DNA of 64,000 nucleotides from Lactonifactor longoviformis DSM 17459 (lineage in GTDB: Bacteria > Bacillota > Clostridia > Lachnospirales > Lachnospiraceae): assembly GCF_900129135.1 (NCBI RefSeq), contig NZ_FQVI01000021.1, forward strand, positions 1 to 64,000, written 5' to 3'. Both the position numbers and the translations under genes were made by a program. Within the stretch, counting starts at the first letter, position 1, and every line of letters starts with the position of its first letter. Shown piece by piece: positions 17,941 through 27,312 of this stretch. The notes below the pieces were generated by a model. The model saw only the letters and a program-made list of their open reading frames with translations. It searched no databases and was not told the DNA's origin.

Positions 17941-19191
17941 CTATTTCCCGCTTTCCATCAGTTTTGCTTCATCCTCCCGGATCCAGTTTTTCAGCATATC
18001 ACGGACCTTCTCTGCTTCCTTCAGCCAGGAGGTATCCTTTACATAGGCAAGCCCCTTTTTCCTGTACTTCTCCATCTCCTCCTCGTGGGTGAGATAATAT
18101 TCCAGGGTATCCGCAATTTCATTGGGATCGTAGTCAACCAAAACAGCATTTTCCTCCGTTACCATCCAGGAGCTGTTGGCTCCCTTAGAGCATACGGCAA
18201 CAGAATTGCAGGCCATAACTTCAAGGGGAACCAGAGAGAGATTTGTATTGGATATTACAAGGCATAAGTCACTTTGGGCATAGCACTCTGCCAATCCATT
18301 CATATCCAGAATCCCCTTATTCTGATGTTTAAAGGGAATGTTGTAATTGCTGATATCCCACCCCGCAAAGATCACTTCTACCTCTGGCATTCGTCTGCAA
18401 AGCTCGTCCAGTGCCAGTAGGCCCAATTCAAAGTCCCGGCGGGGCGTCACAGGCCGTGCATAGAAAAACACTCTCTGCACACTGTCTGTCCGCTCTCTGG
18501 GATAATAAAACTTCTTTTCATAGGAAAAATGAAAGCTTCCGGTCTCCATCTGATATTCCTCTCTCAGCTTGTCCCTCAGCCAGTCCCCTGCCGTGATTCC
18601 CCGGAATCCCATCTTATAAGTATTCTCCGCAAATTCATATTCGGATCCATGGGCATAAAAATATGGTTCAAAGTCCTGGACAAAATAGAATTTAGAGATT
18701 GTATTATTAAAATTCCTGACAAAATAAGCGGTGCTCCATGATGTCGCAATGGTCGCATGTGCATATTCCGCCAGAGATACATCGTAATAGGTTTCTACCC
18801 GCTCATCCAGAATAGGGAAATACTTTCGCAGGAATTCTTTCAGACTCTCATTGTCTTTAAAATTCGGAGATTTGTGCAGATAAATCCTGCTGTGAAATCC
18901 CATATTTTCAAGATTAGAAACAAACCGAAATATAGTAGTATGTCCCCCGGATCCAACCCCCATCTCCGGGATCACCCAGTTTAAAAGGTATGTTTCCTCC
19001 ATCTTGTGTGACTCGTACGCTTCCTTTGAAAAGGGGATCTCCGTGCGGTCCATAATATACCGGTAGAATTCAATGGTCTCAATCTTAGGAGGTTCCATCT
19101 CTTCCTCATTAATCTTGTCAATGATCCCCCGGATCCCTTTGCGTTTTAAAAAGCTGCAGGCTCTTTTTGTAAATCTGACTACTCTTCCCAT
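17941..19191 (-). CDS. WsaF-like GT4-type rhamnosyltransferase
   Basis: 416 residues of the GT-B fold. Landmarks are WVIPEMGVGSGGHTTIFRFV near residue 70, the FYFVQDFEPYFYAHGSEYEFAENTY segment, FFYARPVTPRRDFELGL at the start of the second Rossmann domain and a donor-site LCLVISNTNLSLVPLEVMACNS. This layout is that of WsaF from the Geobacillus S-layer rhamnan, an L-rhamnose transferase using dTDP-rhamnose. The rml genes of the same operon supply that donor. A basic N-terminal helix and a charged C-terminus suggest a peripheral membrane position. Confidence 0.85.
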   Translation of the reverse strand: MGRVVRFTKRACSFLKRKGIRGIIDKINEEEMEPPKIETIEFYRYIMDRTEIPFSKEAYESHKMEETYLLNWVIPEMGVGSGGHTTIFRFVSNLENMGFHSRIYLHKSPNFKDNESLKEFLRKYFPILDERVETYYDVSLAEYAHATIATSWSTAYFVRNFNNTISKFYFVQDFEPYFYAHGSEYEFAENTYKMGFRGITAGDWLRDKLREEYQMETGSFHFSYEKKFYYPRERTDSVQRVFFYARPVTPRRDFELGLLALDELCRRMPEVEVIFAGWDISNYNIPFKHQNKGILDMNGLAECYAQSDLCLVISNTNLSLVPLEVMACNSVAVCSKGANSSWMVTEENAVLVDYDPNEIADTLEYYLTHEEEMEKYRKKGLAYVKDTSWLKEAEKVRDMLKNWIREDEAKLMESGK

Positions 19192-19226
19192 TTTTTACCT
19201 CTCTTTATTCTCATACTCAAACTCCC

Positions 19227-20198
19227 TTACGCATGTATCTGTTTATACTGCTGCGAAATCAGCCGGTCTATCCTCTGCTGCTTTTTCGGCGACCAGTCTG
19301 CATAACGCCCTGCCAGATATCCTCCAAAATATCTGCAGTGATTTTTCCTAATGGAATAAATCAGCCATTTTACTTTCTCTTTCCTGGGCAGTGTAATTGA
19401 CTTAAGATAATGGTAATCTCCCCGTATATGATTCCATGTATATCGGGGAAGGTGATACCACTTCTCTACCAGTTTATATCTGTGCAGTTCATACAGCCCT
19501 TTATACTCATCATAATATCTGGAAAAATACGTCCCTATAGGATAGTTATGGGAATGGTATACCGGTGCAAACGGACAATACACCTTTTTATAACCCAACT
19601 CAATCATTTTAATTGCCCAGAGCTGATCCTCGGCAAAATTCACATCTTCATAGGGATACTTTTCAAAGATATCTCTCCTGACACAGGAATTGTTATCTGA
19701 AAAAAACGCCAATTTGTGTCGGTAGGCCTCCTCCTCTTTATACCGTTTTGGATCCTCCAGAAAGTATATAGTATTGTCAAGCCCGAATCCCTTAAAATGT
19801 CCGTCCAGATCTCTTTTTTCAAAAATATTACAGTCCTCGTACGGATAGTGAATCCCAAAGCCCCCTACAATATCCGAATCCAGCTTCATAGCGTCGATAA
19901 AATTCTGAAGCCAGGTTTCCGCAGCCGGGAGAGCATCCTGCGTAAGAAAAATAATATAGGTTCCCGTTCCCTTGAAGGCACCGTAATTTCTTGTTTTTCC
20001 ATGACCGAACTCAGAGGGAGGAATCTGGTACAGCTTACAGTCATATTTCCTTATGATGTCCAGCGTGTTATCCTTAGAGCCGGAATCCACACATATAACC
20101 TCATAGGTATATTGGGTTTTTTGTGAAAATACTGCCGCCAGTACCCTGTCCAGCAGTTCTCCTCCGTTTTTCGTGGGGATTACAATAGTTACATCCAT
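19227..20198 (-). CDS. GT2 rhamnosyltransferase-like enzyme
   Basis: Start ATG at 20198 (MDVTIVIPTKNGG), preceded by GGAGGCTATT. Motifs: VICVDSGSKDNT, FGHGKTRNYGA, FLTQDALPA, FFSDNNSCVRR, FAEDQLWAIKMIELGYKKVYCP. The FGHGKTRN plus TQDA combination is typical of RfbN/EpsO-like rhamnosyltransferases. 323 residues. Between the kinase-like gene (12-base gap) and the WsaF-like gene in the rhamnan operon. Confidence 0.85.
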   Translation of the reverse strand: MDVTIVIPTKNGGELLDRVLAAVFSQKTQYTYEVICVDSGSKDNTLDIIRKYDCKLYQIPPSEFGHGKTRNYGAFKGTGTYIIFLTQDALPAAETWLQNFIDAMKLDSDIVGGFGIHYPYEDCNIFEKRDLDGHFKGFGLDNTIYFLEDPKRYKEEEAYRHKLAFFSDNNSCVRRDIFEKYPYEDVNFAEDQLWAIKMIELGYKKVYCPFAPVYHSHNYPIGTYFSRYYDEYKGLYELHRYKLVEKWYHLPRYTWNHIRGDYHYLKSITLPRKEKVKWLIYSIRKNHCRYFGGYLAGRYADWSPKKQQRIDRLISQQYKQIHA

Positions 20199-20210
20199 AA
20201 TAGCCTCCAA

Positions 20211-21449
20211 TTACTTTTCTCTCATATCCTTATATTTTCTGTATGCCTTCCAGACCTTGGTATTCTCCATCTTTTTGATTTTATCCTGCAAATGACGGAT
20301 ATTTAGCACCAGTTCCGACATTCTCTTAGCATCCTCCGCAGTTTTGAAGATTATACGGTATTTCACTCCCACTTCATCATAGTCCTCATTCTCAATAATC
20401 ATAAAAGGTTTGTCCAGGAAATAGATGCAGTTTTCTCTGACCAGGGCACCGTTATGCTGTTCCAGGGAAATTGGAGTCCAGTCCTCCCCGGTCCGGGCAG
20501 CCACCTCTGTGAGTTCCAGGATACAGCTTTTCTCCTCCGGGTACAAGAACAGCCTCTGAATGCCCGTATTCTGAAGCGGAATGTTGAGTGAAATCTCCTT
20601 GTCCTTGGTCCTGTAATTGAACAGTTCCTTCGCTTCCCCGGGCGTCTCCTTCTCTGCTGTCAGACGTACTCTGGTGAATACATTCTGAGTATCCAGTTCC
20701 CGCAGCATATAGCACTGACGATCCATTCGCCGATACAGTTCCCCCAGGACTGTGTATTCCCCTGTGATATAACGCTGGAGTGAAATCTCCATTTCCAAAT
20801 ACAGCCTTCGTTCTTCCTCTGAAATATGCACGGTATCATAAACTTTATCTATCATCTCCCGGGGCAGCTTGCTGATCTCCACACTGTGGAACAGTGCACG
20901 GAACAAAATGAAAGAGAAAGGTACAGGAAAATCAAAAACCCATTCATAGTCAATCATGTAATATTGGTTTCTAAAAATTAGGTTCGTGGGAATGATATCT
21001 ACATTAGAGACAGCACCGGCTCTCATCCCCTCCGGCAGCCGAACCTCTCCAAATATAGCATCAAAAGAATCTGTCCTCACAAACTCTCCGGCATGCCTGA
21101 CACCAGAGACAATTCTTTCCAGAAGCCTTATCTCCTCCAGAAGCCCTTCCCAATCCTGTTGATTGATACACTTTTCCAGACGTTCCTCCATGCTTTCTCC
21201 CTCAATGTACGAGAATTCTGCAGTGCCTTCCTCAACCAGACTGCATGGACAGATAATAACTTCTTTATTATCCTTATATTCTTCCAGGAGGATCCTGCAG
21301 GAAGCCTCCAGCTTCTGAATATGTCCCACGGCCTTTGGAGATGCAGCCTTTTTCAGCAGCCTTCTTGGATTACCCTCTATAACCTGAGTCATAATCTGAT
21401 ATTCTTCTCTGCGCTCTTTGGAAAATTTAGCAAATACTACTTTACGCAT
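20211..21449 (-). CDS. Kinase-like protein with C-terminal coiled coil (WbdD kinase-module analogue)
   Basis: 412 residues. The N-terminal 240 residues look like a protein-kinase/aminoglycoside-kinase fold: an N-lobe FAKFSKERREEYQIMTQVI, candidate Lys34 and Glu49, then the catalytic segment NVDIIPTNLIF and MIDYEW, with Asp151, Asn156 and Asp167 in the catalytic and metal positions. Beta-rich middle, and a heptad-like end (LVLNIRHLQDKIKKMEN). It overlaps the methyltransferase gene by 8 bases. Methyltransferase, kinase and coiled coil next to a Wzt-type exporter is the arrangement of E. coli WbdD, which caps and measures O9a chains. Function by analogy; fold assignment moderate. Confidence 0.65.
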   Translation of the reverse strand: MRKVVFAKFSKERREEYQIMTQVIEGNPRRLLKKAASPKAVGHIQKLEASCRILLEEYKDNKEVIICPCSLVEEGTAEFSYIEGESMEERLEKCINQQDWEGLLEEIRLLERIVSGVRHAGEFVRTDSFDAIFGEVRLPEGMRAGAVSNVDIIPTNLIFRNQYYMIDYEWVFDFPVPFSFILFRALFHSVEISKLPREMIDKVYDTVHISEEERRLYLEMEISLQRYITGEYTVLGELYRRMDRQCYMLRELDTQNVFTRVRLTAEKETPGEAKELFNYRTKDKEISLNIPLQNTGIQRLFLYPEEKSCILELTEVAARTGEDWTPISLEQHNGALVRENCIYFLDKPFMIIENEDYDEVGVKYRIIFKTAEDAKRMSELVLNIRHLQDKIKKMENTKVWKAYRKYKDMREK

Positions 21450-22377
21450 CCTGTTCCCCCCTTTTTTGGGCGGTCACCAAAAAGGAATTGGAAAATTCCG
21501 GAAACAGACCAGCCTTTATGATTGAATCAAACGCTCTTGTCTCATCAAACAGCACAATACGATCCGTATCAAAATTTCTCTGGTTATTCACCAGCTCTCC
21601 ATCCTTGGGAAGATACGAATCTGAGTAGATGGTGGTAGGAAGTTTGTAGTCGGGATACGGGTAATAAAATTGAACCTCATGAAATCCATTGCCCTCTAAG
21701 AGTTCTGAAAGTTCCTTCTTGCTGAAGGTTTTCACTCCGCTAGTGTTGGGGTATCCTTCCAGCCCCTCGAAAGGCCGTCCCACGTGATCTTCCGGACAGC
21801 CTGCAAAATACTTCAGCCCAAGCTTATTCTCAATTGCTATAATGACTGTGCCTTCTGCCTTCAGGAGGCCTCTAATCTTCGTAAGGAAATCGTCATAGGG
21901 ACTGCAGGTGCCCATGTAGCTTTCTGCATACTCAAACACACCGATAAGGGTTACATAATCAAATTTCTCCTCTGTATGTGCGGAGACCTCATTAAAATTC
22001 CCCACCATAATCTCCAGGTTCCCTGCATTTTGGTTCCGGTAAGCGTTGATCATACTTCTTCTGTTAGACAGATCATTGGCGACTACTTTCTTCACTGCTC
22101 TTGTAAGCGCCCCGGTGATCGCCCCGCAGCCTGCGCCCACTTCAAATACCGCAGCCTCAGGTTCAAAAGGATACCACTCAATAATATTTTGCCTTTGCTT
22201 AGACAAATGGTACAGAATCGGCCATGATTTCTCCTTCATGATGATCTCAGGAAATTCTTCTTCCCTGTGGCTCTTAACAATCTTAAGAAGCTGCTCCTCC
22301 ACCTCACCGTCACTATAGAGGTCTTCCCCTCCATAGTAATCCAGGTTCATCTTTACTTTTCCTATTTTCTCACCCAT
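21442..22377 (-). CDS. SAM-dependent methyltransferase, probable chain-terminating module
   Basis: Class I methyltransferase of 311 residues. Motif I is AAVFEVGAGCGAITGAL (about 76-91), followed by VVANDLSNRR, IMVGNFNEV, FDYVTLIGVFEYAE and VIIAIENKLGLKYFAG. The C-terminal part ends in SNSFLVTAQK. It lies 17 bases behind wzt and overlaps the kinase-like gene, so the two products are probably made together. Methylation of the non-reducing end, alone or after phosphorylation, is inferred from WbdD. It could instead methylate sugars inside the chain. Confidence 0.75.
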   Translation of the reverse strand: MGEKIGKVKMNLDYYGGEDLYSDGEVEEQLLKIVKSHREEEFPEIIMKEKSWPILYHLSKQRQNIIEWYPFEPEAAVFEVGAGCGAITGALTRAVKKVVANDLSNRRSMINAYRNQNAGNLEIMVGNFNEVSAHTEEKFDYVTLIGVFEYAESYMGTCSPYDDFLTKIRGLLKAEGTVIIAIENKLGLKYFAGCPEDHVGRPFEGLEGYPNTSGVKTFSKKELSELLEGNGFHEVQFYYPYPDYKLPTTIYSDSYLPKDGELVNNQRNFDTDRIVLFDETRAFDSIIKAGLFPEFSNSFLVTAQKRGEQDA

Positions 22378-22394
22378 TTTGTATCCATCCTGTT

Positions 22395-23669
22395 TTATTT
22401 TTCATAGGTAACGCTGGAATTCATGTCATAGTAGCCAATGGTATTTTTGGCAGAGAATACCTCCAAAAAGCAGGCATCATACAAACGATTATACACAACA
22501 AGGCTGTCCAGCTCATATCCTGTGCACCCGAAGGAGATCAGATACTGTCCTCCCTGAAGGTCAATTCTCTGTTCAAATACCGCTGTAGCCGTAGTTCCTT
22601 TTTTGCCTGTTGACAGGTTATTATCCTCTAATGCAGTATTTGTCCCGGTAATCTCTGTCCCCTTCCTGTCCTTTATGGTAATGGCAAAGATAGGATTTTG
22701 AACAGTATCGTGGAAAAACACTTTCATTTTAATCTTGCATCTGCTTCCTTTGTCTATGGTGGATGTGATCATCCCTTTTTCATCAACAATGGCAAAGTCT
22801 ACAATTTCTGCTTTTTTCTCCCCATAGTCTATCACCTGAGGATTGGTGACCAGCTTTTCCTTCCAGATTTCCTCGGGCTTATTCTCAGCGGCGCTTACTT
22901 CCTGTGAAGGCTCCACAGGCCCGTTCTCATCGTACTGGTTCGCCAAAATTTTTTTATAAATATCGATAACCTCCGATGATTTGCCCACAGCAATCTGTTT
23001 GCCGTGGTGAATCAGAAGACTTCTGTCACAGTATTTCAGAACACTGTTTAGATCATGGGACACAAACACAATTGTTTTGCCTTTTTCTTTAAACTCATTG
23101 AATTTTCGGTAACATTTCGCCTGGAAGAAGATATCCCCCACACTCAACGCCTCATCCACAATCAAAATATCTGGCTCTACATTAATAGCCACAGCGAAGG
23201 CCAGACGGGCAAACATACCGCTGGAATAAGTTTTCACCGGCTGCTGAATAAAATCTCCAATTTCTGCAAAGTCTATGATGTCGTCTATCTTCTTATCCAT
23301 ATCCGCCTCTGAGAAGCCCATCATCGTTCCGTTCAGATAGATGTTTTCAATTCCGGTGTATTCCATGTTGAATCCGGCTCCCAGCTCCAGCAAGGCACTG
23401 ATTTTTCCATTTACGGTCACACTCCCCTCCGTAGGATTGAGAACACCTGTGACAATCTTCAGAAGGGTAGATTTACCAGAACCATTGGTACCGATGATTC
23501 CCACACATTCTCCCTCATGAACCGTCAATGAAATATCCTCCAGAGCAAAGTGATCCCTGTGATAGTTTTTGTGGGTAAAAGACAGGGACTCTCTCAACCG
23601 ATCCGTAGGTTTGTCAAAGAGCTTATATACTTTTCTAACATTCTTTATTTCTACTGCAATATTTTTCAT
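22395..23669 (-). CDS. wzt: Polysaccharide ABC exporter, ATPase subunit with C-terminal sugar-binding domain
   Basis: Powers export of the finished lipid-linked polymer. The nucleotide-binding domain (about 1-245) shows Walker A GTNGSGKST, signature YSSGMFARLAFA, Walker B DILIVDEALSVGD and switch SHD. A linker (about 250-285) and a beta-rich C-terminal domain of about 140 residues follow (VDFAIVDEKGMITSTIDKGSRCKIKMKVFF to the end), as in Wzt proteins that recognise a capped chain end. The 424 residues mark the long form. 8 bases behind wzm. Confidence 0.93.
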   Translation of the reverse strand: MKNIAVEIKNVRKVYKLFDKPTDRLRESLSFTHKNYHRDHFALEDISLTVHEGECVGIIGTNGSGKSTLLKIVTGVLNPTEGSVTVNGKISALLELGAGFNMEYTGIENIYLNGTMMGFSEADMDKKIDDIIDFAEIGDFIQQPVKTYSSGMFARLAFAVAINVEPDILIVDEALSVGDIFFQAKCYRKFNEFKEKGKTIVFVSHDLNSVLKYCDRSLLIHHGKQIAVGKSSEVIDIYKKILANQYDENGPVEPSQEVSAAENKPEEIWKEKLVTNPQVIDYGEKKAEIVDFAIVDEKGMITSTIDKGSRCKIKMKVFFHDTVQNPIFAITIKDRKGTEITGTNTALEDNNLSTGKKGTTATAVFEQRIDLQGGQYLISFGCTGYELDSLVVYNRLYDACFLEVFSAKNTIGYYDMNSSVTYEK

Positions 23670-23677
23670 GTTTCCTC

Positions 23678-24469
23678 CTATAAGACATCTGAGAAGTGAA
23701 CCCTCAGCTTTTTAAAGGTTTTGAATCCCAGAATCCCGAACAAAATGGTTACTACCCAGAAATAAATTCCCATAGTCCCATGGTGCCAGAACCAGATTCC
23801 ATTCATATAGGAGTCACGGTATCCCTGCACAATATAATACACAGGGTTCAGCTTCAAAAAAAACTGTATCTTAGTTGGGATTAAAGATATATCATACATA
23901 ATAGGGCAAAGCCACATCCCAATCTGCAGTGCAATGCTTACCATTTGATAAAAATCTCTGAAAAATGGCACGATGGCACAGGTAAAAAAGCTCAGACCGA
24001 TGGCCAGGCACAGCGTACAGAACATATAATAAACAATCTGGACAAACTGTATCGGCGGTATCTTCCCCATAATGACAAACAGCAGCACGCCAAAGCAAAT
24101 AAAAAAGATATGCACAAATATTGCAGATAACACTTTAACAATAGGCAGGATACTGATTTTAAACACTACTTTTTTCACAAGATAACTATATTCCAACAGA
24201 CAGTTCGTAGCACTTAACAGCGCCTCTGAGAAGAAAAACCAGGGGATAATGCCTGATACCAGCTGCAGTACATACGGATATCCTGTATCTGTCGGCTGCG
24301 CCTTAAACCCTACCTGGAATACAAAGACATAGATTAATACGGTAACAATTGGCTGAACAAAAGCCCAGAAGATTCCAAAATATGAACCGGAGTATTTGGT
24401 TTTGAAATCATTTTTTGCAAGTTTCCATATGAGTTTCCTGTTCGCCAACAGTTCTCTAAACATGTTCAT
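23678..24469 (-). CDS. wzm: Polysaccharide ABC exporter, permease subunit
   Basis: 263 residues, six helices, ABC2 family: NRKLIWKLAKNDFKTKYSGSYFGIFWAFVQPIVTVLIYVFVF at the N-terminus, PWFFFSEALLSATNCLLEYSYLVKKVVF in the middle, then LNPVYYIVQGYRDSYMNG. Typical Wzm/TagG landmarks. 16 bases behind rmlC and co-transcribed with the ATPase. It would carry undecaprenyl-diphosphate-linked rhamnan across the membrane, after which the LCP enzyme may attach it. Confidence 0.93.
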   Translation of the reverse strand: MNMFRELLANRKLIWKLAKNDFKTKYSGSYFGIFWAFVQPIVTVLIYVFVFQVGFKAQPTDTGYPYVLQLVSGIIPWFFFSEALLSATNCLLEYSYLVKKVVFKISILPIVKVLSAIFVHIFFICFGVLLFVIMGKIPPIQFVQIVYYMFCTLCLAIGLSFFTCAIVPFFRDFYQMVSIALQIGMWLCPIMYDISLIPTKIQFFLKLNPVYYIVQGYRDSYMNGIWFWHHGTMGIYFWVVTILFGILGFKTFKKLRVHFSDVL

Positions 24470-24485
24470 GTAATTTTCTCCTTAC

Positions 24486-25037
24486 CTATTTCTCAAAATC
24501 CTGTAATCCGCCCCATGTTTGGTCCTTTTCAGAAATAGTTAATTCCATTCCCTCCGGAATCGGCCACGCAATCCCTATTTGGGGATCGTTCCAGATAATC
24601 CCCCCTTCGTCGTTGGGATGATAAAAATCTGTACATTTGTAAGCGAACTCTGCAACCTCAGAGAGCACCAGAAAGCCATGGGCAAAGTCTTTCGGAATAA
24701 AAAACAGCTTTTTATTCTCTGCCGAGAGGAGTTCCCCATGCCACTTTCCGAACGTGGGAGAGCCTTTCCGCAAATCCACAGCCACATCGTATACCTCACC
24801 TCTGACTACCCGAACAATCTTATCCTGTGGATAATGAATCTGAAAGTGAAGCCCCCTAAGAACCCCCTTTTTGGAACAGGACTGATTATCCTGTACAAAG
24901 GGCATATCAATTCCGGCTTCTTTGAAATCATTATAGTTATAGGTTTCCATAAAATAACCGCGTTCATCCCCGAAAACCGCAGGTTCGATCACTCTCAGCC
25001 CCTCAATTTCACAGGTTGTTACTTTTATTTTTCCCAT
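24486..25037 (-). CDS. rmlC: dTDP-4-dehydrorhamnose 3,5-epimerase
   Basis: 183-residue cupin: VIEPAVFGDERGYFMETYN, FVQDNQSCSKKGVLRGLHFQ with the catalytic His, VVRGEVYDVAVDLR, FIPKDFAHGF and KCTDFYHPNDEGGI. All signature positions are present and the length is normal. Third enzyme of the dTDP-rhamnose pathway. 68 bases after rmlA. Confidence 0.96.
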   Translation of the reverse strand: MGKIKVTTCEIEGLRVIEPAVFGDERGYFMETYNYNDFKEAGIDMPFVQDNQSCSKKGVLRGLHFQIHYPQDKIVRVVRGEVYDVAVDLRKGSPTFGKWHGELLSAENKKLFFIPKDFAHGFLVLSEVAEFAYKCTDFYHPNDEGGIIWNDPQIGIAWPIPEGMELTISEKDQTWGGLQDFEK

Positions 25038-25105
25038 CTTTCGTTAACCTCGTTTTATCAATTATTGTCAAACCAAACTACCCGGTGTTTCTTCCCGAAA
25101 TAACG

Positions 25106-25975
25106 CTACAGGCCTTCCGCCACTTCCATCAGATACTGACCATATGCAGTCTTTAAAAGCGGCTGCGCCAGATGAATCAGCTGCTCCCGGTTAATAAACC
25201 CGCGTTTATATGCAATTTCCTCTATACAGGAGATGTAGAGCCCCTGACGTTTCTGAAACGCCGAAACAAAATCCGCGGCATCCAAAAGAGAGTCATGATT
25301 CCCTGTATCCAGCCATGCAAATCCCCTTCCCAGAGTCTCTACCTGCAGGGTACCTCTCCTCAGATATTCATTGTTAACACTGGTAATTTCGATCTCGCCC
25401 CTGGCTGAAGGCTTCACATTTTTCGCAATCTCAACTACATCGTTATCATAAAAATAGAGTCCTGGAACTGCATAGTTGGACTTTGGATGCTCCGGCTTTT
25501 CCTCAATAGAAAGAGCCCTGCCGCTTTCATCAAATTCTACAACCCCATATTCCCGGGGGTCTCTGACATAATAGCCGAAGATGGTTGCACCCTTTTCACG
25601 CCCCGCAGCCTGCTGAAGCACTTTGGAAAAACTCTGGCCGTAAAAAATGTTATCCCCCAGAACCAGTGCCACATTGTCTGATCCGATAAATTTCTCCCCT
25701 ACAAGAAAGGCGTCTGCAAGTCCCCTGGGAGACTCCTGAACTGCGTATGACATATGCAGCCCCAGCTGTTCTCCCGTCCCAAACAGCTCTTCGAATACCG
25801 GAAGATCTCTTGGTGTGGAGATTATCAGAATCTCCCGGATACCGGCCAGCATTAGCGTGGACAGGGGATAGTAAATCATGGGTTTATCATAAACAGGCAT
25901 AATCTGCTTAGAGATTGCTTTTGTTAAAGGATACAGCCTGGTACCGGAACCTCCGGCTAATATAATACCTTTCAC
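25106..25975 (-). CDS. rmlA: Glucose-1-phosphate thymidylyltransferase
   Basis: First enzyme of dTDP-rhamnose synthesis. GTG start at 25975, AGGAGG 10 bases upstream, giving the standard N-terminus [17 protein letters not shown]. Further motifs: [70 protein letters not shown]. 290 residues, full length. Starts 85 bases behind rmlB. Confidence 0.96.
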   Translation of the reverse strand: MKGIILAGGSGTRLYPLTKAISKQIMPVYDKPMIYYPLSTLMLAGIREILIISTPRDLPVFEELFGTGEQLGLHMSYAVQESPRGLADAFLVGEKFIGSDNVALVLGDNIFYGQSFSKVLQQAAGREKGATIFGYYVRDPREYGVVEFDESGRALSIEEKPEHPKSNYAVPGLYFYDNDVVEIAKNVKPSARGEIEITSVNNEYLRRGTLQVETLGRGFAWLDTGNHDSLLDAADFVSAFQKRQGLYISCIEEIAYKRGFINREQLIHLAQPLLKTAYGQYLMEVAEGL

Positions 25976-26060
25976 TTTATAAATACCTCCTGTAATCTTG
26001 TTTTTAAACACAACAATTGACCCGTCAGAAGATGCCGTGACGAGCCAACTGCCCTGTTAT

Positions 26061-27137
26061 TTATTGATACATTTCCTCATAATACTTCTGGTAGTCCCCG
26101 CTGGTAACACGTTTCATCCAGTCTTCATGTTCAAAGAACCACTGAATCGTCAGACGTATTCCGTCCTCGAACTTAGTCTCAGGATACCAGCCAATCTCTT
26201 CCTTTATCTTATCCGGTGCGATGGCATACCTTCTGTCATGGCCCTTCCGGTCTTCCACATAGGTTATCAGTTCTTTACTCACCAGCTTCTTCCTGGGATC
26301 TCCCTCCGGCAGCATATCCTGGAGCGTATCCAGAATAATATGAATAATTTCAATGTTCTGCTTTTCGTTGTGTCCCCCGATATTATATGTCTCAAAAAGC
26401 CTCCCCTTTTCCTGCACCATGTCTATTCCTTTCGCATGGTCCTCTACATAAAGCCAGTCACGGACATTTTTTCCGTCCCCGTAGACCGGCAGTTTTTTGC
26501 CGTGAAGAGCATTATTGATGATAAGAGGAATCAGCTTTTCCGGGAACTGGTAGGGCCCGTAGTTATTGCTGCAGTTTGTGATATTAGCCGGAAATTTATA
26601 GGTATCCATATAAGATTTCACCAGCATGTCTGAGGATGCTTTACTTGCAGAGTATGGGCTGTGCGGATCGTAGGGCGTTGTCTCATAGAAAAACTCATCC
26701 TCATTCTCCAGTGAACCGTATACCTCGTCAGTGGATACATGCAGAAAACGCTTATCCTCTTTATATGAACCATCGGGAAGTTCCCAGGCGGCCTTGGCAG
26801 CATTGAGCATTACCAATGTCCCCAGCACGTTTGTTTTTACAAAGACATCCGGATTTTTAATACTTCTGTCCACATGGCTTTCCGCCGCGAAATGAACCAC
26901 CCTGTCAACATCATTCTCCTCAAAAATTCTGTTGATCGCCTCACTGTCGCAGATGTCTGCTTTTATAAATGTATAATTATCCCTGTCTTCAACATCCTTT
27001 AAGTTCTCCAGGTTGCCGGCATATGTCAGCTTGTCTACATTTATAATTCGGATCGCATCATCATATTTTTTTAACATATAATGGATATAGTTAGAACCGA
27101 TAAAGCCTGCTCCCCCAGTAACTACATATGTTTTCAT
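26061..27137 (-). CDS. rmlB: dTDP-glucose 4,6-dehydratase
   Basis: First gene of the rhamnan operon. ATG at 27137 (MKTYVVTGGAGFIGSNYIHY), GGAGG 10 bases before it. Landmarks: DKLTYAGNLENL, HFAAESHVDRSI, STDEVYGSL, the YSASKASSD catalytic YxxxK, NNYGPYQFPEKLIPL and VRDWLYVEDH. 358 residues. Its product dTDP-4-keto-6-deoxyglucose is also the substrate of the WecE-like aminotransferase at 50926, so this gene may feed two sugars. Confidence 0.96.
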   Translation of the reverse strand: MKTYVVTGGAGFIGSNYIHYMLKKYDDAIRIINVDKLTYAGNLENLKDVEDRDNYTFIKADICDSEAINRIFEENDVDRVVHFAAESHVDRSIKNPDVFVKTNVLGTLVMLNAAKAAWELPDGSYKEDKRFLHVSTDEVYGSLENEDEFFYETTPYDPHSPYSASKASSDMLVKSYMDTYKFPANITNCSNNYGPYQFPEKLIPLIINNALHGKKLPVYGDGKNVRDWLYVEDHAKGIDMVQEKGRLFETYNIGGHNEKQNIEIIHIILDTLQDMLPEGDPRKKLVSKELITYVEDRKGHDRRYAIAPDKIKEEIGWYPETKFEDGIRLTIQWFFEHEDWMKRVTSGDYQKYYEEMYQ

Positions 27138-27187
27138 TGGTTTAATTTCCTCCGTAAATTCTCGTTTAAAATTGCACACTGCTTATT

Positions 27188-27216
27188 ATTATAGCATTTA
27201 CCGTGCTATGTTTCAA
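27188..27216 (-). promoter_or_regulatory. Strong sigma-A-type promoter of the rhamnan operon
   Basis: On the minus strand TTGAAA, a 17-bp spacer and a perfect TATAAT, about 50 bases before the rmlB start. It would drive the uninterrupted run of eleven genes down to rmlD. Confidence 0.8.
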
Positions 27217-27312
27217 GATTTTATATTTTATGCAGATAGTACCTTTGATTATCTTTTTCTGGCCATTTTACAAAACATGTATTAAAATATTACTGAAAGG
27301 AAGGTACTACAA

